From positions 1-19,847 of the forward strand of contig QHPA01000187.1 in NCBI GenBank assembly GCA_003218935.1: DNA of 19,847 nt. The letters are read 5' to 3'. This DNA comes from Verrucomicrobiota bacterium (GTDB taxonomy: Bacteria; Verrucomicrobiota; Verrucomicrobiia; Limisphaerales; AV2). The notes under the pieces are model-generated. The model was not told the DNA's origin and did not search any database. It saw only the letters and a list, made by a program, of their open reading frames with translations. The translations under genes and the position numbers were made by a program. Within the stretch, counting starts at the first letter, position 1. Every line of letters begins with the position of its first letter. Positions 7,161 to 15,541 of this stretch are shown piece by piece.

Positions 7161-9540
7161 ATGAACCGTCGGATTCTGTTTTGCCTTACCCTGGCCCTGG
7201 CAGCCAGCCTTCCCCACGGGCGCGCCGCGGAAGGGGCCGCGTCGAACAAAAACGCGCCGCCGCCCAGGCCGGCGTTGCCGCCCCTTCGCTCGCTCAAAGT
7301 AGAGCCGCCTTCTCTGACTCTGGACGACGGCCGCGACGAGCGCCGTGTGTTGGTTTTCGGGGAAACGGCTCCGGGCCAGCGGTTCGATCAAAGACGCGAC
7401 CGCCCCTGAAATCCATTTTGTCCGCGACGTGCAGCCGATCCTGAGCAAGCTCGGTTGCAACGCGGGGACCTGTCACGGCTCAGCCAAAGGCAAGAACGGT
7501 TTTAAACTCTCGCTCCGCGGTTACGACCCTGAATACGATTATCAGGCGTTGATCAATGATCTTTCGGGCCGCCGGTTCAACCGGGTGAAGGTGGAGGAGA
7601 GCCTGATGTTGCTCAAACCCACCGCCGAAGTGCCGCACGAAGGCCGGCAACCGCTCAAGCCCGGTTCCCGCGAATACAACATTCTCCGCCAGTGGATCGT
7701 CGAGGGAACGAAATTTGAAGACCCGTTGAAGAACCGCCCGCAGTCGATTGAAGTCCTCCCTTCCGAAGTCGAACTGGATTTGCCCGGTCGCTCGCAGCAC
7801 CTGCTCGTGCTGGCGCATTATCCGGACGGCAACGTGCGTGAGGTTACGCGCGACGCGATTCTCAGCAGCAACAACGGCGACGTTGCCGAAGTCAAAAACA
7901 GCGTCGTCACCGGTCTGCGCCGGGGCGAGGCGGCCGTGCTCGTGCGTTATGAAGGCTGCTACGCAACGAAGCTCGTCACGGTGATGGGCGATCGGACCGG
8001 TTACAAATGGCAGGACGTGGCCGAATACAACTACATTGATAAACTCGTTGATGCGAAGTTGAAGAAGATGAAAATCGTGCCATCGGAACTTTGCACCGAC
8101 GCGGAGTTCGTTCGCCGGGTTTCGCTCGATTTGACCGGGCTGCCGCCGACGCCCGAGCGCGTGCGGGCGTTTCTCGCCGATGAAACTCCGGGCAGACAAA
8201 AGCGCGAGAAACTGATCGATGAGTTGCTGGCCAGCGAAGACTACAACGAATACTGGGCCAACAAATGGGCCGACCTGCTCCAGTGCAACAGCGAGCATTT
8301 AGGGCAAAAGGGTGTCTGGGTGTTCCGCAATTGGATTCAGCACTCCATCGCGGAGAACAAGCCCTACGACAAATTTGTTCGCGAGCTGCTGCTGGCCGAG
8401 GGCAGTTCGTATCGGAACCCGGAAGTGAATTACTACCGGGCGCTGCGCGACTCGGGCAAGATTACCGAGGACGTGAGCCAGACCTTCCTCGGCGTCCGGT
8501 TCAACTGCAACAAGTGCCACGATCATCCGTTCGAGAAGTGGACGCAGAAGCAGTACTACCAGTTTGGCGCTTACTTCGCGCGCGTGGCGATCAAGCGCGG
8601 TTCGCTGGGCAAGGAATCCGTCCGCAGCTTCACCGGCGACCTGATGCAGGTGCCCGGCGAGGAGATTGTCTATCTGAAGGACGACGGCGAGGTGCAATAT
8701 CCGAAGACCGGCATGGACGTCGCTCCGAAAGTGCCCGTGGGCGAAGCGCCAGAGCCGCCGAAGGATGGGGACCGGCGCGTGGCGTTTGTGAATTGGCTCG
8801 TGTCGAAGGACAATCCGTATTTCGCCGAGGCGATGGCCAATCGCGCGTGGAGCTATTTCTTCGCGCGCGGCATCATTGATCCGGTGGACGACATCCGCGG
8901 CAGTAATCCGGCGAGCAACCCGGAACTGCTCGAGGCGCTCAAGGAGGATTTCATCGAGAGCAGCTTCAACGTGCGGCACCTGATGCGCAACATCTGCCTC
9001 TCGCGGACGTATCAGCTCTCGATCAACAAAAACAGGTGGAATGAGGACGACAACGTCAATTTCTCGCACGCCCTGCCGCGTCGTTTGAGCGCGGAGCAGA
9101 TGCTCGATGCCATCGCGATTGCCACCGGCGACCGCCCGAAGTTCAAAGGCTTGCCCGCCGGCATGAGGCCGGTCGAGTTGCCGGACGGCATGGTGGCCGG
9201 CAACGATTTCCTGTCTCTCTTCGGCCGGCCAAAACGGCAGTCGGCCTGTGAATGCGAGCGGAACAGCAACGTGACGCTGGCCCATGCCTTGAACCTAATC
9301 AATGGCACCACCATCAGCGAGAGCCTCGCCGCGCCGACCAATCGCATCGCCAAGATCGTCGAAGGCGAGAAGGACGACCAGAAGGTGGTCGAAGACATTT
9401 ACCTCTCAGTGTTGAACCGTCCGCCGACGGACAAGGAAAGCGGCGCGGTAGATTTCTCGGCGGGCGGCTCGCGATTGGAAGTCGCGCAGGACCTGACGTG
9501 GGCCCTGATGAACAGCCCGGCGTTTTTGTTTAATCGATAG
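7161..9540 (+). CDS. DUF1549/DUF1553 cytochrome-like exported protein, frameshifted by a deletion near 7390
   Basis: This large exported protein has a haem-like N-terminal motif, Ig-like domains and the paired DUF1549 and DUF1553 domains. The start at 7161 gives the signal peptide MNRRILFCLTLALAASLPHG and the opening of an Ig-like domain (SLKVEPPSLTLDDGRDERRV), ending at a stop at 7407-7409. The rest is read in another frame from about 7390: SIKDATAPEIHFVRDVQPIL, CNAGTCHGSAKGKNGFKLSL (C-x4-CH, 7456-7476), a second Ig-like domain, DUF1549 with CNKCHDHPFEKW (CxxCH, 8506-8520), then DUF1553 to 9540. The remainder of the first Ig-like domain, perhaps 40-55 codons, is absent at the join. The second frame alone (7345-9540, 731 aa) would lack a signal peptide. 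Partner of the next gene, 9 bp away. Confidence 0.88.
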
Positions 9541-9549
9541 GAGACACCT

Positions 9550-11001
9550 ATGTTATCAATCCCAGGAAATCCCGGTAGCACGTGCGACGGCTGGAGCCGT
9601 CGCGAGTTCATTCGCGTCGGCGGCGCCGGCTTGTTCGGCGTGGGGCTGGGCGACGTTTTGAAATTACAGGCGCTCGCCGCGGAATCGGCGTCCGACGCCA
9701 CCAAATCCAAAGCCGGTTGGGGCAAAGCCAAGTCGGTCGTCCTGCTCTTCCTGCAGGGCGGGCCGAGCCACCTCGACATCTGGGACCCGAAACCCGAAGC
9801 GCCGTCCAACATCCGCGGCGAATTCAAAACGCTACGCTCGAAGGTTCCAGGGATATGGTTGAGCGAGGTCATGCCTAAGCTGGCCGAGCAGATGGACAAG
9901 GCGACGTTGATTCGCTCGGTGAGTTACACGCCGGCGGGCCTGTTCAATCACACGGCGGCGATTTACCAGATGATGACCGGTTATACGCCCGACCGGGTTT
10001 CGCCCTCCGGCCAGCTCGAACCGCCCGCGCCGAATGATTTTCCGCACGCGGGTTCCCAGATCACGCGGCTGCACGCGTCCGAGCTGCCCATGTTCCCGTT
10101 CGTCATGATGCCGCGACCGTTGCAGGAGAGCAATGTCATCGGCAAAGGCGGCACGGCGGGCTTCCTCGGTCCGGCGTTTGATCCTTATTACTTTTATCAG
10201 GACCCGGCCAAGGAAATCAAACTCGACGACCTGTCGTTGCGCGAAGGCATCTCCAAGGAACGGATGGAACGGCGCGAGACGCTGCTCAAGAAGGTGGAAG
10301 CCGCGATGCCGGAAATGGAAAAGGCGGTTTCCAATTACGCGCTCGACAAGTATTACCGGAAGGCTTTCGAACTCGTGTTGTCGGGGCGCGCGCGCAATGC
10401 GTTTGATCTGACTCAAGAGCCGGACAAAGTGCGCGACCGTTATGGCCGGCACACCTTCGGCCAGGGCTGCCTGCTCACGCGGCGGCTCATTGAAGCCGGG
10501 ACCAAATTTGTTCAAATGAACTGGCCGGCGGTTGCGAATGGCGATCCGACAGTGGATGCCTGGGACACGCACGCGGCGAATTTCGGGCCACTGCGCGACA
10601 TTCATTGCCCGAAACTCGACAGCGGATTGTCCGCGCTGCTCGAAGACATGGACCAGCGCGGTTTGCTCAAGGAAACGATGGTCATCGCCATCGGTGAGTT
10701 TGGGCGTTCGCCGCGCCTCGGGGTGAGCACGTCAGGCAACAGCAACTCGCCGGACGGACGCGACCACTGGCCGTACTGCTACACGGGATTGGTCGCCGGC
10801 GCCGGGATTCAACGCGGCGCGGTTTACGGCAAGTCCGACGCGACGGGTTCATCCCCGGCGGAGAACCCGGTGCATCCGATGCAGATTCTGGCGACGGTGT
10901 ATCACGCGCTGGGCATCGACCCGCACACGATCGCTTACAATCACCTCAATCAGCCGCGCGAACTCGTGCAGGCCGAGCCGGTGCTGGGCTTGTTCGGTTA
11001 G
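9550..11001 (+). CDS. DUF1501 family Tat-exported protein
   Basis: This 483-aa protein has a twin-arginine signal ([20 protein letters not shown]), so it is exported folded. It belongs to DUF1501, which has an alkaline-phosphatase/sulfatase-like fold. Visible family segments are [73 protein letters not shown] and [19 protein letters not shown]. The ribosome binding site TAGGAG (9538-9543) overlaps the stop of the previous gene and lies a few bases before ATG 9550, so the two are co-translated. DUF1549/DUF1553 and DUF1501 genes are paired many times over in Verrucomicrobiota and Planctomycetota genomes; the reaction is unknown. Confidence 0.95.
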   Translation: MLSIPGNPGSTCDGWSRREFIRVGGAGLFGVGLGDVLKLQALAAESASDATKSKAGWGKAKSVVLLFLQGGPSHLDIWDPKPEAPSNIRGEFKTLRSKVPGIWLSEVMPKLAEQMDKATLIRSVSYTPAGLFNHTAAIYQMMTGYTPDRVSPSGQLEPPAPNDFPHAGSQITRLHASELPMFPFVMMPRPLQESNVIGKGGTAGFLGPAFDPYYFYQDPAKEIKLDDLSLREGISKERMERRETLLKKVEAAMPEMEKAVSNYALDKYYRKAFELVLSGRARNAFDLTQEPDKVRDRYGRHTFGQGCLLTRRLIEAGTKFVQMNWPAVANGDPTVDAWDTHAANFGPLRDIHCPKLDSGLSALLEDMDQRGLLKETMVIAIGEFGRSPRLGVSTSGNSNSPDGRDHWPYCYTGLVAGAGIQRGAVYGKSDATGSSPAENPVHPMQILATVYHALGIDPHTIAYNHLNQPRELVQAEPVLGLFG

Positions 11002-11123
11002 GCAGCCGTCGAATAAGAAGCGAGTTGCGTGCGCCTCCTCTTTCTCAAACGGCTCCTGAATTTTCGTGAGATTTGCCTCCCCTCACCCCGGCCCTCTCCC
11101 TTGGGAGGGAGTAGCATGGATCG

Positions 11124-11140
11124 CCGGCTTTCAAAGCCGG
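11124..11140. repeat. Perfect short palindrome (family C) inside the split family A repeat
   Basis: CCGGCTTTCAAAGCCGG, an 8-bp perfect stem around one base, with CG/CG-rich flanks. It resembles the repeat-type hairpins near genes elsewhere in the window but I saw no second copy here. Confidence 0.7.
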
Positions 11141-11219
11141 AGCGTTCTCGCAAGGTCCGCCGCGGAGAAAGCTTCCCCCTCGACCTTCGGGAGGGATTTC
11201 CCCTAAACGACTCGCGCCT

Positions 11220-11317
11220 TGAACCCCGTAGCCGTAGCCGCCGACGTGAGTCGGCGCTGATCCTTTGCCTCAAAAGCAAACAAGTGCGCCGACTCACGTC
11301 GGCGGCTACGAGGTTCA
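11220..11317. repeat. Family B inverted repeat TGAACC...GGTTCA (copy 1)
   Basis: The left arm 11220-11257 (TGAACCCCGTAGCC then GCCGACGTGAGTCGGCGC) and right arm 11286-11317 (GCGCCGACTCACGTCGGC then GGCTACGAGGTTCA) are almost perfectly complementary. The left arm has an extra GTAGCC duplication. The arms also contain the internal palindrome CCGACGTGAGTCGG. A second copy is at 17059-17166. Confidence 0.9.
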
Positions 11318-11331
11318 CGGGCAGGGCCGGG

Positions 11332-13758
11332 GTGAGGGCAAGGGCAGCCCTTAAGGGTACACGGTCCGCTCGCCCCTGCCTGCAATGGATCGTGCTGTTC
11401 GGATTTTTTGTTGTCGCTGTTCAATCACAGCCCATCCCAAAACTCACTTCCGTCTCACCTGAATGGATTCAACGCGGCACAACTTCAGTGGTGACTCTCG
11501 AAGGCGAGAATCTTTCGGAGGTGACCGGGTTCATTTTCAGCGGCGAGGGCGGTCTGACCGCCACGAATGCGCCCCCACCGGCTTACAGCGCCAACCTGGA
11601 AAGCAGTCGCGGCGGGATTGTGCCTGGGGAGGACGATGAGAGAAAACTGCGAGTGAGCGTCACCGTCGCCCCGGAGGCGCAGCTGGGCGCGCGCGAACTT
11701 CGCGCGGTTACGGCGACGGGCGTGTCGGAACCGGTGATAGTGAACGTGGATTTCCTCAGCCAAATCACCGAGCGGGAGCCGAACAACGACACGAACCACG
11801 CGCAATTGGTCGAATTGCCTGTTGCGATCAACGGTGTCATTCGAGAATCTGCGGAGAGTGACTTTTTTCGGTTCAAAGCGCAAAAGGCCCAACGGCTGAT
11901 TTTTGATGTTTACGCCTTCCGCTCCGGCTCGCCGCTCGACTCTTCGCTCGCTCTGCTCGACGCGGACGGCAAGGAACTGGTTCGCAGCGAGGATGTCAAC
12001 GGTCTCGATTCATTGATTGATTTCACCGTTCCGCACGACGGCGAGTATTTCCTGCAAATCCGGGATTTCCGTTACCAGGGCGCAAAAGATTTCAAGTATC
12101 GCATCGTCGCCGGCGAACTGCCTTGCCTCGATGGCATTTTCCCACTCGGCGGCCAGCGAGGGAAATCGGTCGAGGTCTCGTTGCGCGGGCGCAACCTTGA
12201 CGCTCTGTCGAAGATGAAATTGAAAGTTGAACCGACCGCGCCGATGGGTCAGCAGGAAATCCGCGCCCGGACGGCCAAAGGCTATTCCAATCCTGTTTTG
12301 TTCGACGTAGGTGGACTGGCCGAGTTCACTGAAACGGAGCCGAACAATGCGCTCACCAACGCGAACGCGGTAACTCTTCCCGTCGTGATCAACGGTCGCA
12401 TCAACGGGGAAAAGGACGTGGACCAGTTCAAGTTCAAGGTCGAGAAGGACCAGACCTTTATCTTTGAAGTGGAAGCCAGCCGGTTTGGATCGCCGCTCGA
12501 CGCTGTGCTTTATCTGACGGACGCGAAGGGAAAAGTGATTCAGCAGAACGACGATACAGTGGGCGCCGACGCGCGAATTGAACAGCGCTTCAGCGAGGCC
12601 GGCGAGTATGTCATCAGGATTCGCGACCTGTTGGAACGGAACGGCGAGGACTTCGCGTATCGCCTCGTCGTTCGCCCGCCGAAACCGGATTTCACCGTGA
12701 GTTTCTTCCCGGATACGCCACGTCTGTACCGTGACAGCTACACGGTGGTGGGTGTCGAAGTGCAGCGACAGGCGGGCTTCGACGGCGCGGTTGAGGCTCG
12801 GCTCGAGAACGTGCCGGCGGGCGTAACGGCAGAACCGCTGCTGGTGCCGCCGGATTCGACGGTCAGTCCGATGATTGTCCTGCACGCGTCCGAGGTTGCG
12901 CCACTGGGGCGGCACCTGATCAAACTCGCCGCCAGTGGCGTCATTGACGGACAACGCGTGAACCACGAAGGTCGGCCGGAGGCAAATGGCCGCGCGGTTC
13001 GCGAAGCTTTTCTGACCGTGCTGGACAAACCACCGTTCACACTCGAACCCGTCACGCTCAGCGCGCGAACAGAACAGGACCAATCCACGGCCGTCGAGGT
13101 TGCGGTTCGCCGCTTCGAAGGTTTCCTGGGAGAAATTCAGGTGACGGCGGAAGGATTCTCCTCGGGCAAAGAACCGCTGACCAGAAATGTGGAACTCAAA
13201 CCTGTAACCGTGCGGGCAACCGACGGTCGTGCCACGCTCAACTTGAAGGCCAAACTCGACTCCGAAACCGGGACGCGACTGATTCTGTTTAAGGGTGAAG
13301 CGAAAGCGGAGGGCCAAACGGTGGTACAGTACAGCCGGGCCATTCCATTGACGGTTGACCCGTTCCCGTTCACGCTGGCCAATTCGCTGCCGCGGCTGGC
13401 CATCACCGCTTTGCCGCCCGACAGGAAATCGGCCGCCAGCGAAGCGGAATTTTCCGTAAAGGCCAACCGACGCGGCTGGTTCACCGATGACATCCGCTTG
13501 AAGGTTGAAGGCGTGCCCGAAGGCATCGTCATTAACTCGACGAACATCACGCGCGGCGCGTCGGAAGCCGCGTATCGGATCGTCGCGAGCGACAAAGCGC
13601 CTGCGGGCAAGGAAGTTTCCTTGACGATCATTGGCAGTGCCGATGTCAATGGTCGAAGCTATCAGTTCCGCGCGCCGCCGCTCAAGGTGACGATTAATGC
13701 GCCCGCTTCCGAAAACGGGAGTGACCAGGCTGCAGAAAAAACCGCCTCGGCGAAGTAA
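11332..13758 (+). CDS. Exported protein with two PPC (pre-peptidase C-terminal) domains
   Basis: The frame is open from GTG 11029, but its first ~100 codons are repeat sequence. I prefer GTG 11332, giving 808 aa with a good signal peptide (LQWIVLFGFFVVAVQS before QPIPKL). No ATG in frame is available near it. Domains in order are an IPT/TIG-like start (LTSVSPEWIQRGTTSVVTLE), PPC domain 1 (ITEREPNNDTNHAQ ... DGEYFLQIRDF), a second TIG-like segment, PPC domain 2 (FTETEPNNALTNAN ... AGEYVIRIRDL), then long beta-rich repeats with no recognised name. The EPNN motif and the 'GEY.I.I.D' endings are typical of PPC. It is presumably an exported adhesion or carbohydrate-binding partner of the DUF1549/DUF1501 pair. 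An alternative is that 11029 is the original start, with repeats inserted inside the signal peptide. Confidence 0.88.
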   Translation: MRARAALKGTRSARPCLQWIVLFGFFVVAVQSQPIPKLTSVSPEWIQRGTTSVVTLEGENLSEVTGFIFSGEGGLTATNAPPPAYSANLESSRGGIVPGEDDERKLRVSVTVAPEAQLGARELRAVTATGVSEPVIVNVDFLSQITEREPNNDTNHAQLVELPVAINGVIRESAESDFFRFKAQKAQRLIFDVYAFRSGSPLDSSLALLDADGKELVRSEDVNGLDSLIDFTVPHDGEYFLQIRDFRYQGAKDFKYRIVAGELPCLDGIFPLGGQRGKSVEVSLRGRNLDALSKMKLKVEPTAPMGQQEIRARTAKGYSNPVLFDVGGLAEFTETEPNNALTNANAVTLPVVINGRINGEKDVDQFKFKVEKDQTFIFEVEASRFGSPLDAVLYLTDAKGKVIQQNDDTVGADARIEQRFSEAGEYVIRIRDLLERNGEDFAYRLVVRPPKPDFTVSFFPDTPRLYRDSYTVVGVEVQRQAGFDGAVEARLENVPAGVTAEPLLVPPDSTVSPMIVLHASEVAPLGRHLIKLAASGVIDGQRVNHEGRPEANGRAVREAFLTVLDKPPFTLEPVTLSARTEQDQSTAVEVAVRRFEGFLGEIQVTAEGFSSGKEPLTRNVELKPVTVRATDGRATLNLKAKLDSETGTRLILFKGEAKAEGQTVVQYSRAIPLTVDPFPFTLANSLPRLAITALPPDRKSAASEAEFSVKANRRGWFTDDIRLKVEGVPEGIVINSTNITRGASEAAYRIVASDKAPAGKEVSLTIIGSADVNGRSYQFRAPPLKVTINAPASENGSDQAAEKTASAK

Positions 13759-13828
13759 AGCGGGTCGCTACAAACGTACGTTGACGGCGGTGCGGATGAC
13801 GACGAAGATGCGTCAGGGCTGAAAATTT

Positions 13829-15217
13829 ATGTTTGTACGGAAACATTCTCTGGCGGGTTTGCTGATCTGGGTCACGGTTGCGTTCGCAGCCGGGGCAGAC
13901 GACACGAAGCCGGTGAGCTTTTATCACGACGTTGTTCCCATACTGAAACGGAGTTGCACGGGCTGTCATCACCCCGACAAATTGAAGGGTGAACTCGACC
14001 TGACGACTTACGTCGCTTTTCAGAAAGGTGGCAAACACGGACCTGCGTTCAAATCCGGCAAACCGGATGATAGCCGCGTCATCGAGGAAGTCAGCGGGGA
14101 GGAACCGAACATGCCCAAGGAAGGCGACCCGTTGACCAAAGAGGAAGTCGCGCTGTTTGAACGTTGGATCCGGGAAGGCGCCAAGGATGACACGCCGCCG
14201 GAAGCCAACTCGTTTAAGTTGAGCGAACCGCCGGTTTACACCGCGTTGCCCGCCATTTCGGCCATCGAATTTTCCCCGGACGGAAACGTGCTGGCCGTGT
14301 CCGGCTATCACGAGGTTGTCCTGCATAAGCCCGACGGCTCAGGCCTTGTCGCGCGCCTGGTCGGCGAATCGCCGCGCATCGAGTCGCTTGCCTTTTCGCC
14401 GGACCGCAAACTGCTGGCCGTCAGCGGCGGCGCGCCGTCGCGCTTTGGCGAGATTCAAATCTGGAATATGGAAACGCACAAGGAAACGCAGTCGTTCAAA
14501 GTCGCTCACGATTCGGTTTATGGCGTTTCGTTCTCGCCCGACGGCGAACGCCTCGCTTTCGGTTGCGCGGACAAAACGGTGCGGGTCATTTCAGTTAATG
14601 ACGGAAAGGAGTTGATGAAGTTCGACAATCACAGCGACTGGGTCCTCGCCACGGCGTTTACCGTCGATGGCAAACGTTTGCTCAGCGGCAGTCGCGATCG
14701 CGCCATGAAACTGATTAACGTCGGTAACGGGCAGTTCATTGACGATATCAATAAGCTGCTGGAAAACGTGCTTTGCATGGCCCGCCACCCGACGCAGGAT
14801 CTGGTGGCTTATGGCGGCGACCTGGGCGTGCCGCGCATCTATCGCATCTCGGACAACCAGGGTCGCACCGCCGCGAATAACGACGTGAATCTGGTTCGCG
14901 AATTCGAGCGCCAACCGGGACCGGTCTGCTCCCTCGCTTACAGCTCCGACGGAAACCTGATTGCCGTGGGCAACGTCAATGGCGAAGTGCGCATTTACAA
15001 AACCGGCGACGGCTCGCGCATTGCGACGCTGAAGGAAAACCAAGGCGCGGTGTTCGCGCTCAGGTTCCATCCGACCCAAAACCAGCTCGCCACCGGCGGC
15101 TACGATGGTAAAGTGCGTCTCTTCGAAGTGCCGGACGGCAAATTGGTGAGCGCCTTTGATCCAGTTCCGATTAAAGAGGGAAACAAGGTGGCGACTGCGT
15201 CGGCGGGTTCACACTGA
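13829..15217 (+). CDS. Exported haem-motif plus WD40 beta-propeller protein
   Basis: This 462-aa protein begins with a signal peptide (MFVRKHSLAGLLIWVTVAFA) followed by the planctomycete-type cytochrome domain: VSFYHDVVPILKRSCTGCHH with a CxxCH haem motif, then LKGELDLTTYVAF, MPKEGDPLTKEEVALFERWI. About seven WD40-like blades follow from residue ~140, each with an FSPDG-type turn: FSPDGNVLAVSG, FSPDRKLLAVSGG, FSPDGERLAFGC, FTVDGKRLLSGS, a divergent blade, YSSDGNLIAVGN and FHPTQNQLATGG. It closes the four-gene exported block, 70 bp after the PPC gene. A haem domain joined to a propeller suggests a periplasmic electron-transfer or docking role, which is inference. Confidence 0.93.
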   Translation: MFVRKHSLAGLLIWVTVAFAAGADDTKPVSFYHDVVPILKRSCTGCHHPDKLKGELDLTTYVAFQKGGKHGPAFKSGKPDDSRVIEEVSGEEPNMPKEGDPLTKEEVALFERWIREGAKDDTPPEANSFKLSEPPVYTALPAISAIEFSPDGNVLAVSGYHEVVLHKPDGSGLVARLVGESPRIESLAFSPDRKLLAVSGGAPSRFGEIQIWNMETHKETQSFKVAHDSVYGVSFSPDGERLAFGCADKTVRVISVNDGKELMKFDNHSDWVLATAFTVDGKRLLSGSRDRAMKLINVGNGQFIDDINKLLENVLCMARHPTQDLVAYGGDLGVPRIYRISDNQGRTAANNDVNLVREFERQPGPVCSLAYSSDGNLIAVGNVNGEVRIYKTGDGSRIATLKENQGAVFALRFHPTQNQLATGGYDGKVRLFEVPDGKLVSAFDPVPIKEGNKVATASAGSH

Positions 15218-15277
15218 TTGTTTGCGGCGCAGCCGGAAGTGAGCCGATCGCAGCCGCACAGCGGCGCTTCCCTTCTG

Positions 15278-15320
15278 CCTCTCCTCCCCAAAAAAGGAGG
15301 AGAGGGCCGGGGAGAGGAGG
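15278..15320 (+). repeat. Family A-like palindrome after the WD40 gene
   Basis: CCTCTCCTCC (15278-15287) pairs with GGAGGAGAGG (15296-15305) across CCAAAAAA, followed by GCCGGGGAGAGGAGG, the asymmetric GGCCGGG tail of family A. It is a divergent copy. Confidence 0.75.
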
Positions 15321-15349
15321 CCATTTTTCATCAGTGTCTCCCCTCTCTC

Positions 15350-15386
15350 CATCTCTCTCCCCGCTCGTTCCTCGCGGGGAGAGATG
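15350..15386. repeat. Long hairpin, CATCTCTCTCCCCGC/GCGGGGAGAGATG
   Basis: Arms 15350-15364 and 15374-15386 pair over a 9-base loop with one bulge. It is related in composition to family A and stands in the 321-bp gap between the WD40 gene and the protease gene. Confidence 0.75.
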
Positions 15387-15388
15387 GG

Positions 15389-15408
15389 AAAACGCCCTAA
15401 GCGTTTTT
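15389..15408 (+). terminator. Candidate Rho-independent terminator
   Basis: AAAACGC, loop CCTAA, GCGTTTTT: a perfect 7-bp stem ending in a T run (and starting with an A run, so it could work in both directions). The stem is short and only partly GC, so efficiency is uncertain. It would end the four-gene block. Confidence 0.4.
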
Positions 15409-15500
15409 CATGCGAACACTATTGATTGGTGCAGAAGGGTGTTGTGCGAGCCGACGGCAACGGCGAGCACACTCAGGAACTTTTTAACGCCCAAATTCCT

Positions 15501-15541
15501 GGGTTCATAACCCCATGCTCTCTTGGGTCTAATACCCCATG
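15501..15541. repeat. Two tandem GGGT..ACCCCATG units just before the protease start
   Basis: GGGTTCATAACCCCATG (15501-15517) and GGGTCTAATACCCCATG (15525-15541) are near-identical 17-bp units 24 bp apart, each internally palindromic (GGGTT/AACCC and GGGT/ACCC). The second contains the ATG at 15539 used by the protease frame. This could be an operator-like pair or the edge of an inserted segment. Confidence 0.5.

Larger units (their letters stand above)
11077..11340 (+). repeat. Family A palindrome split by other nested repeats
   Basis: The left half CCCTCACCCCGGCCCTCTCC (about 11080-11099) plus CTTGGGAGGG and the right half CAGGGCCGGGGTGAGGG (about 11322-11338) would pair as one family A palindrome, but about 210 bp of other repeats lie between them: a CCGGCTTTCAAAGCCGG hairpin (11124-11140), a linker, and the family B inverted repeat (11220-11317). 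The whole 330-bp gap after DUF1501 is therefore repeat material, and it stays open in the frame of the following gene. Confidence 0.8.

Noticed and set aside
6863..7444. A 193-codon plus-strand frame in the gap before the DUF1549 gene
   Set aside because: Its protein is low in recognisable features, and it overlaps both the AraC relic and the real signal-peptide start at 7161 in another frame.
12010..13317. 435-codon open frame on the minus strand inside the PPC gene
   Set aside because: It lies fully antisense to a well-supported gene, its protein has no domain pattern, and long antisense frames are expected in GC-rich codon-biased DNA. The same holds for 827-1867, 8299-9285, 7480-8298 and 9832-10605 on the minus strand.
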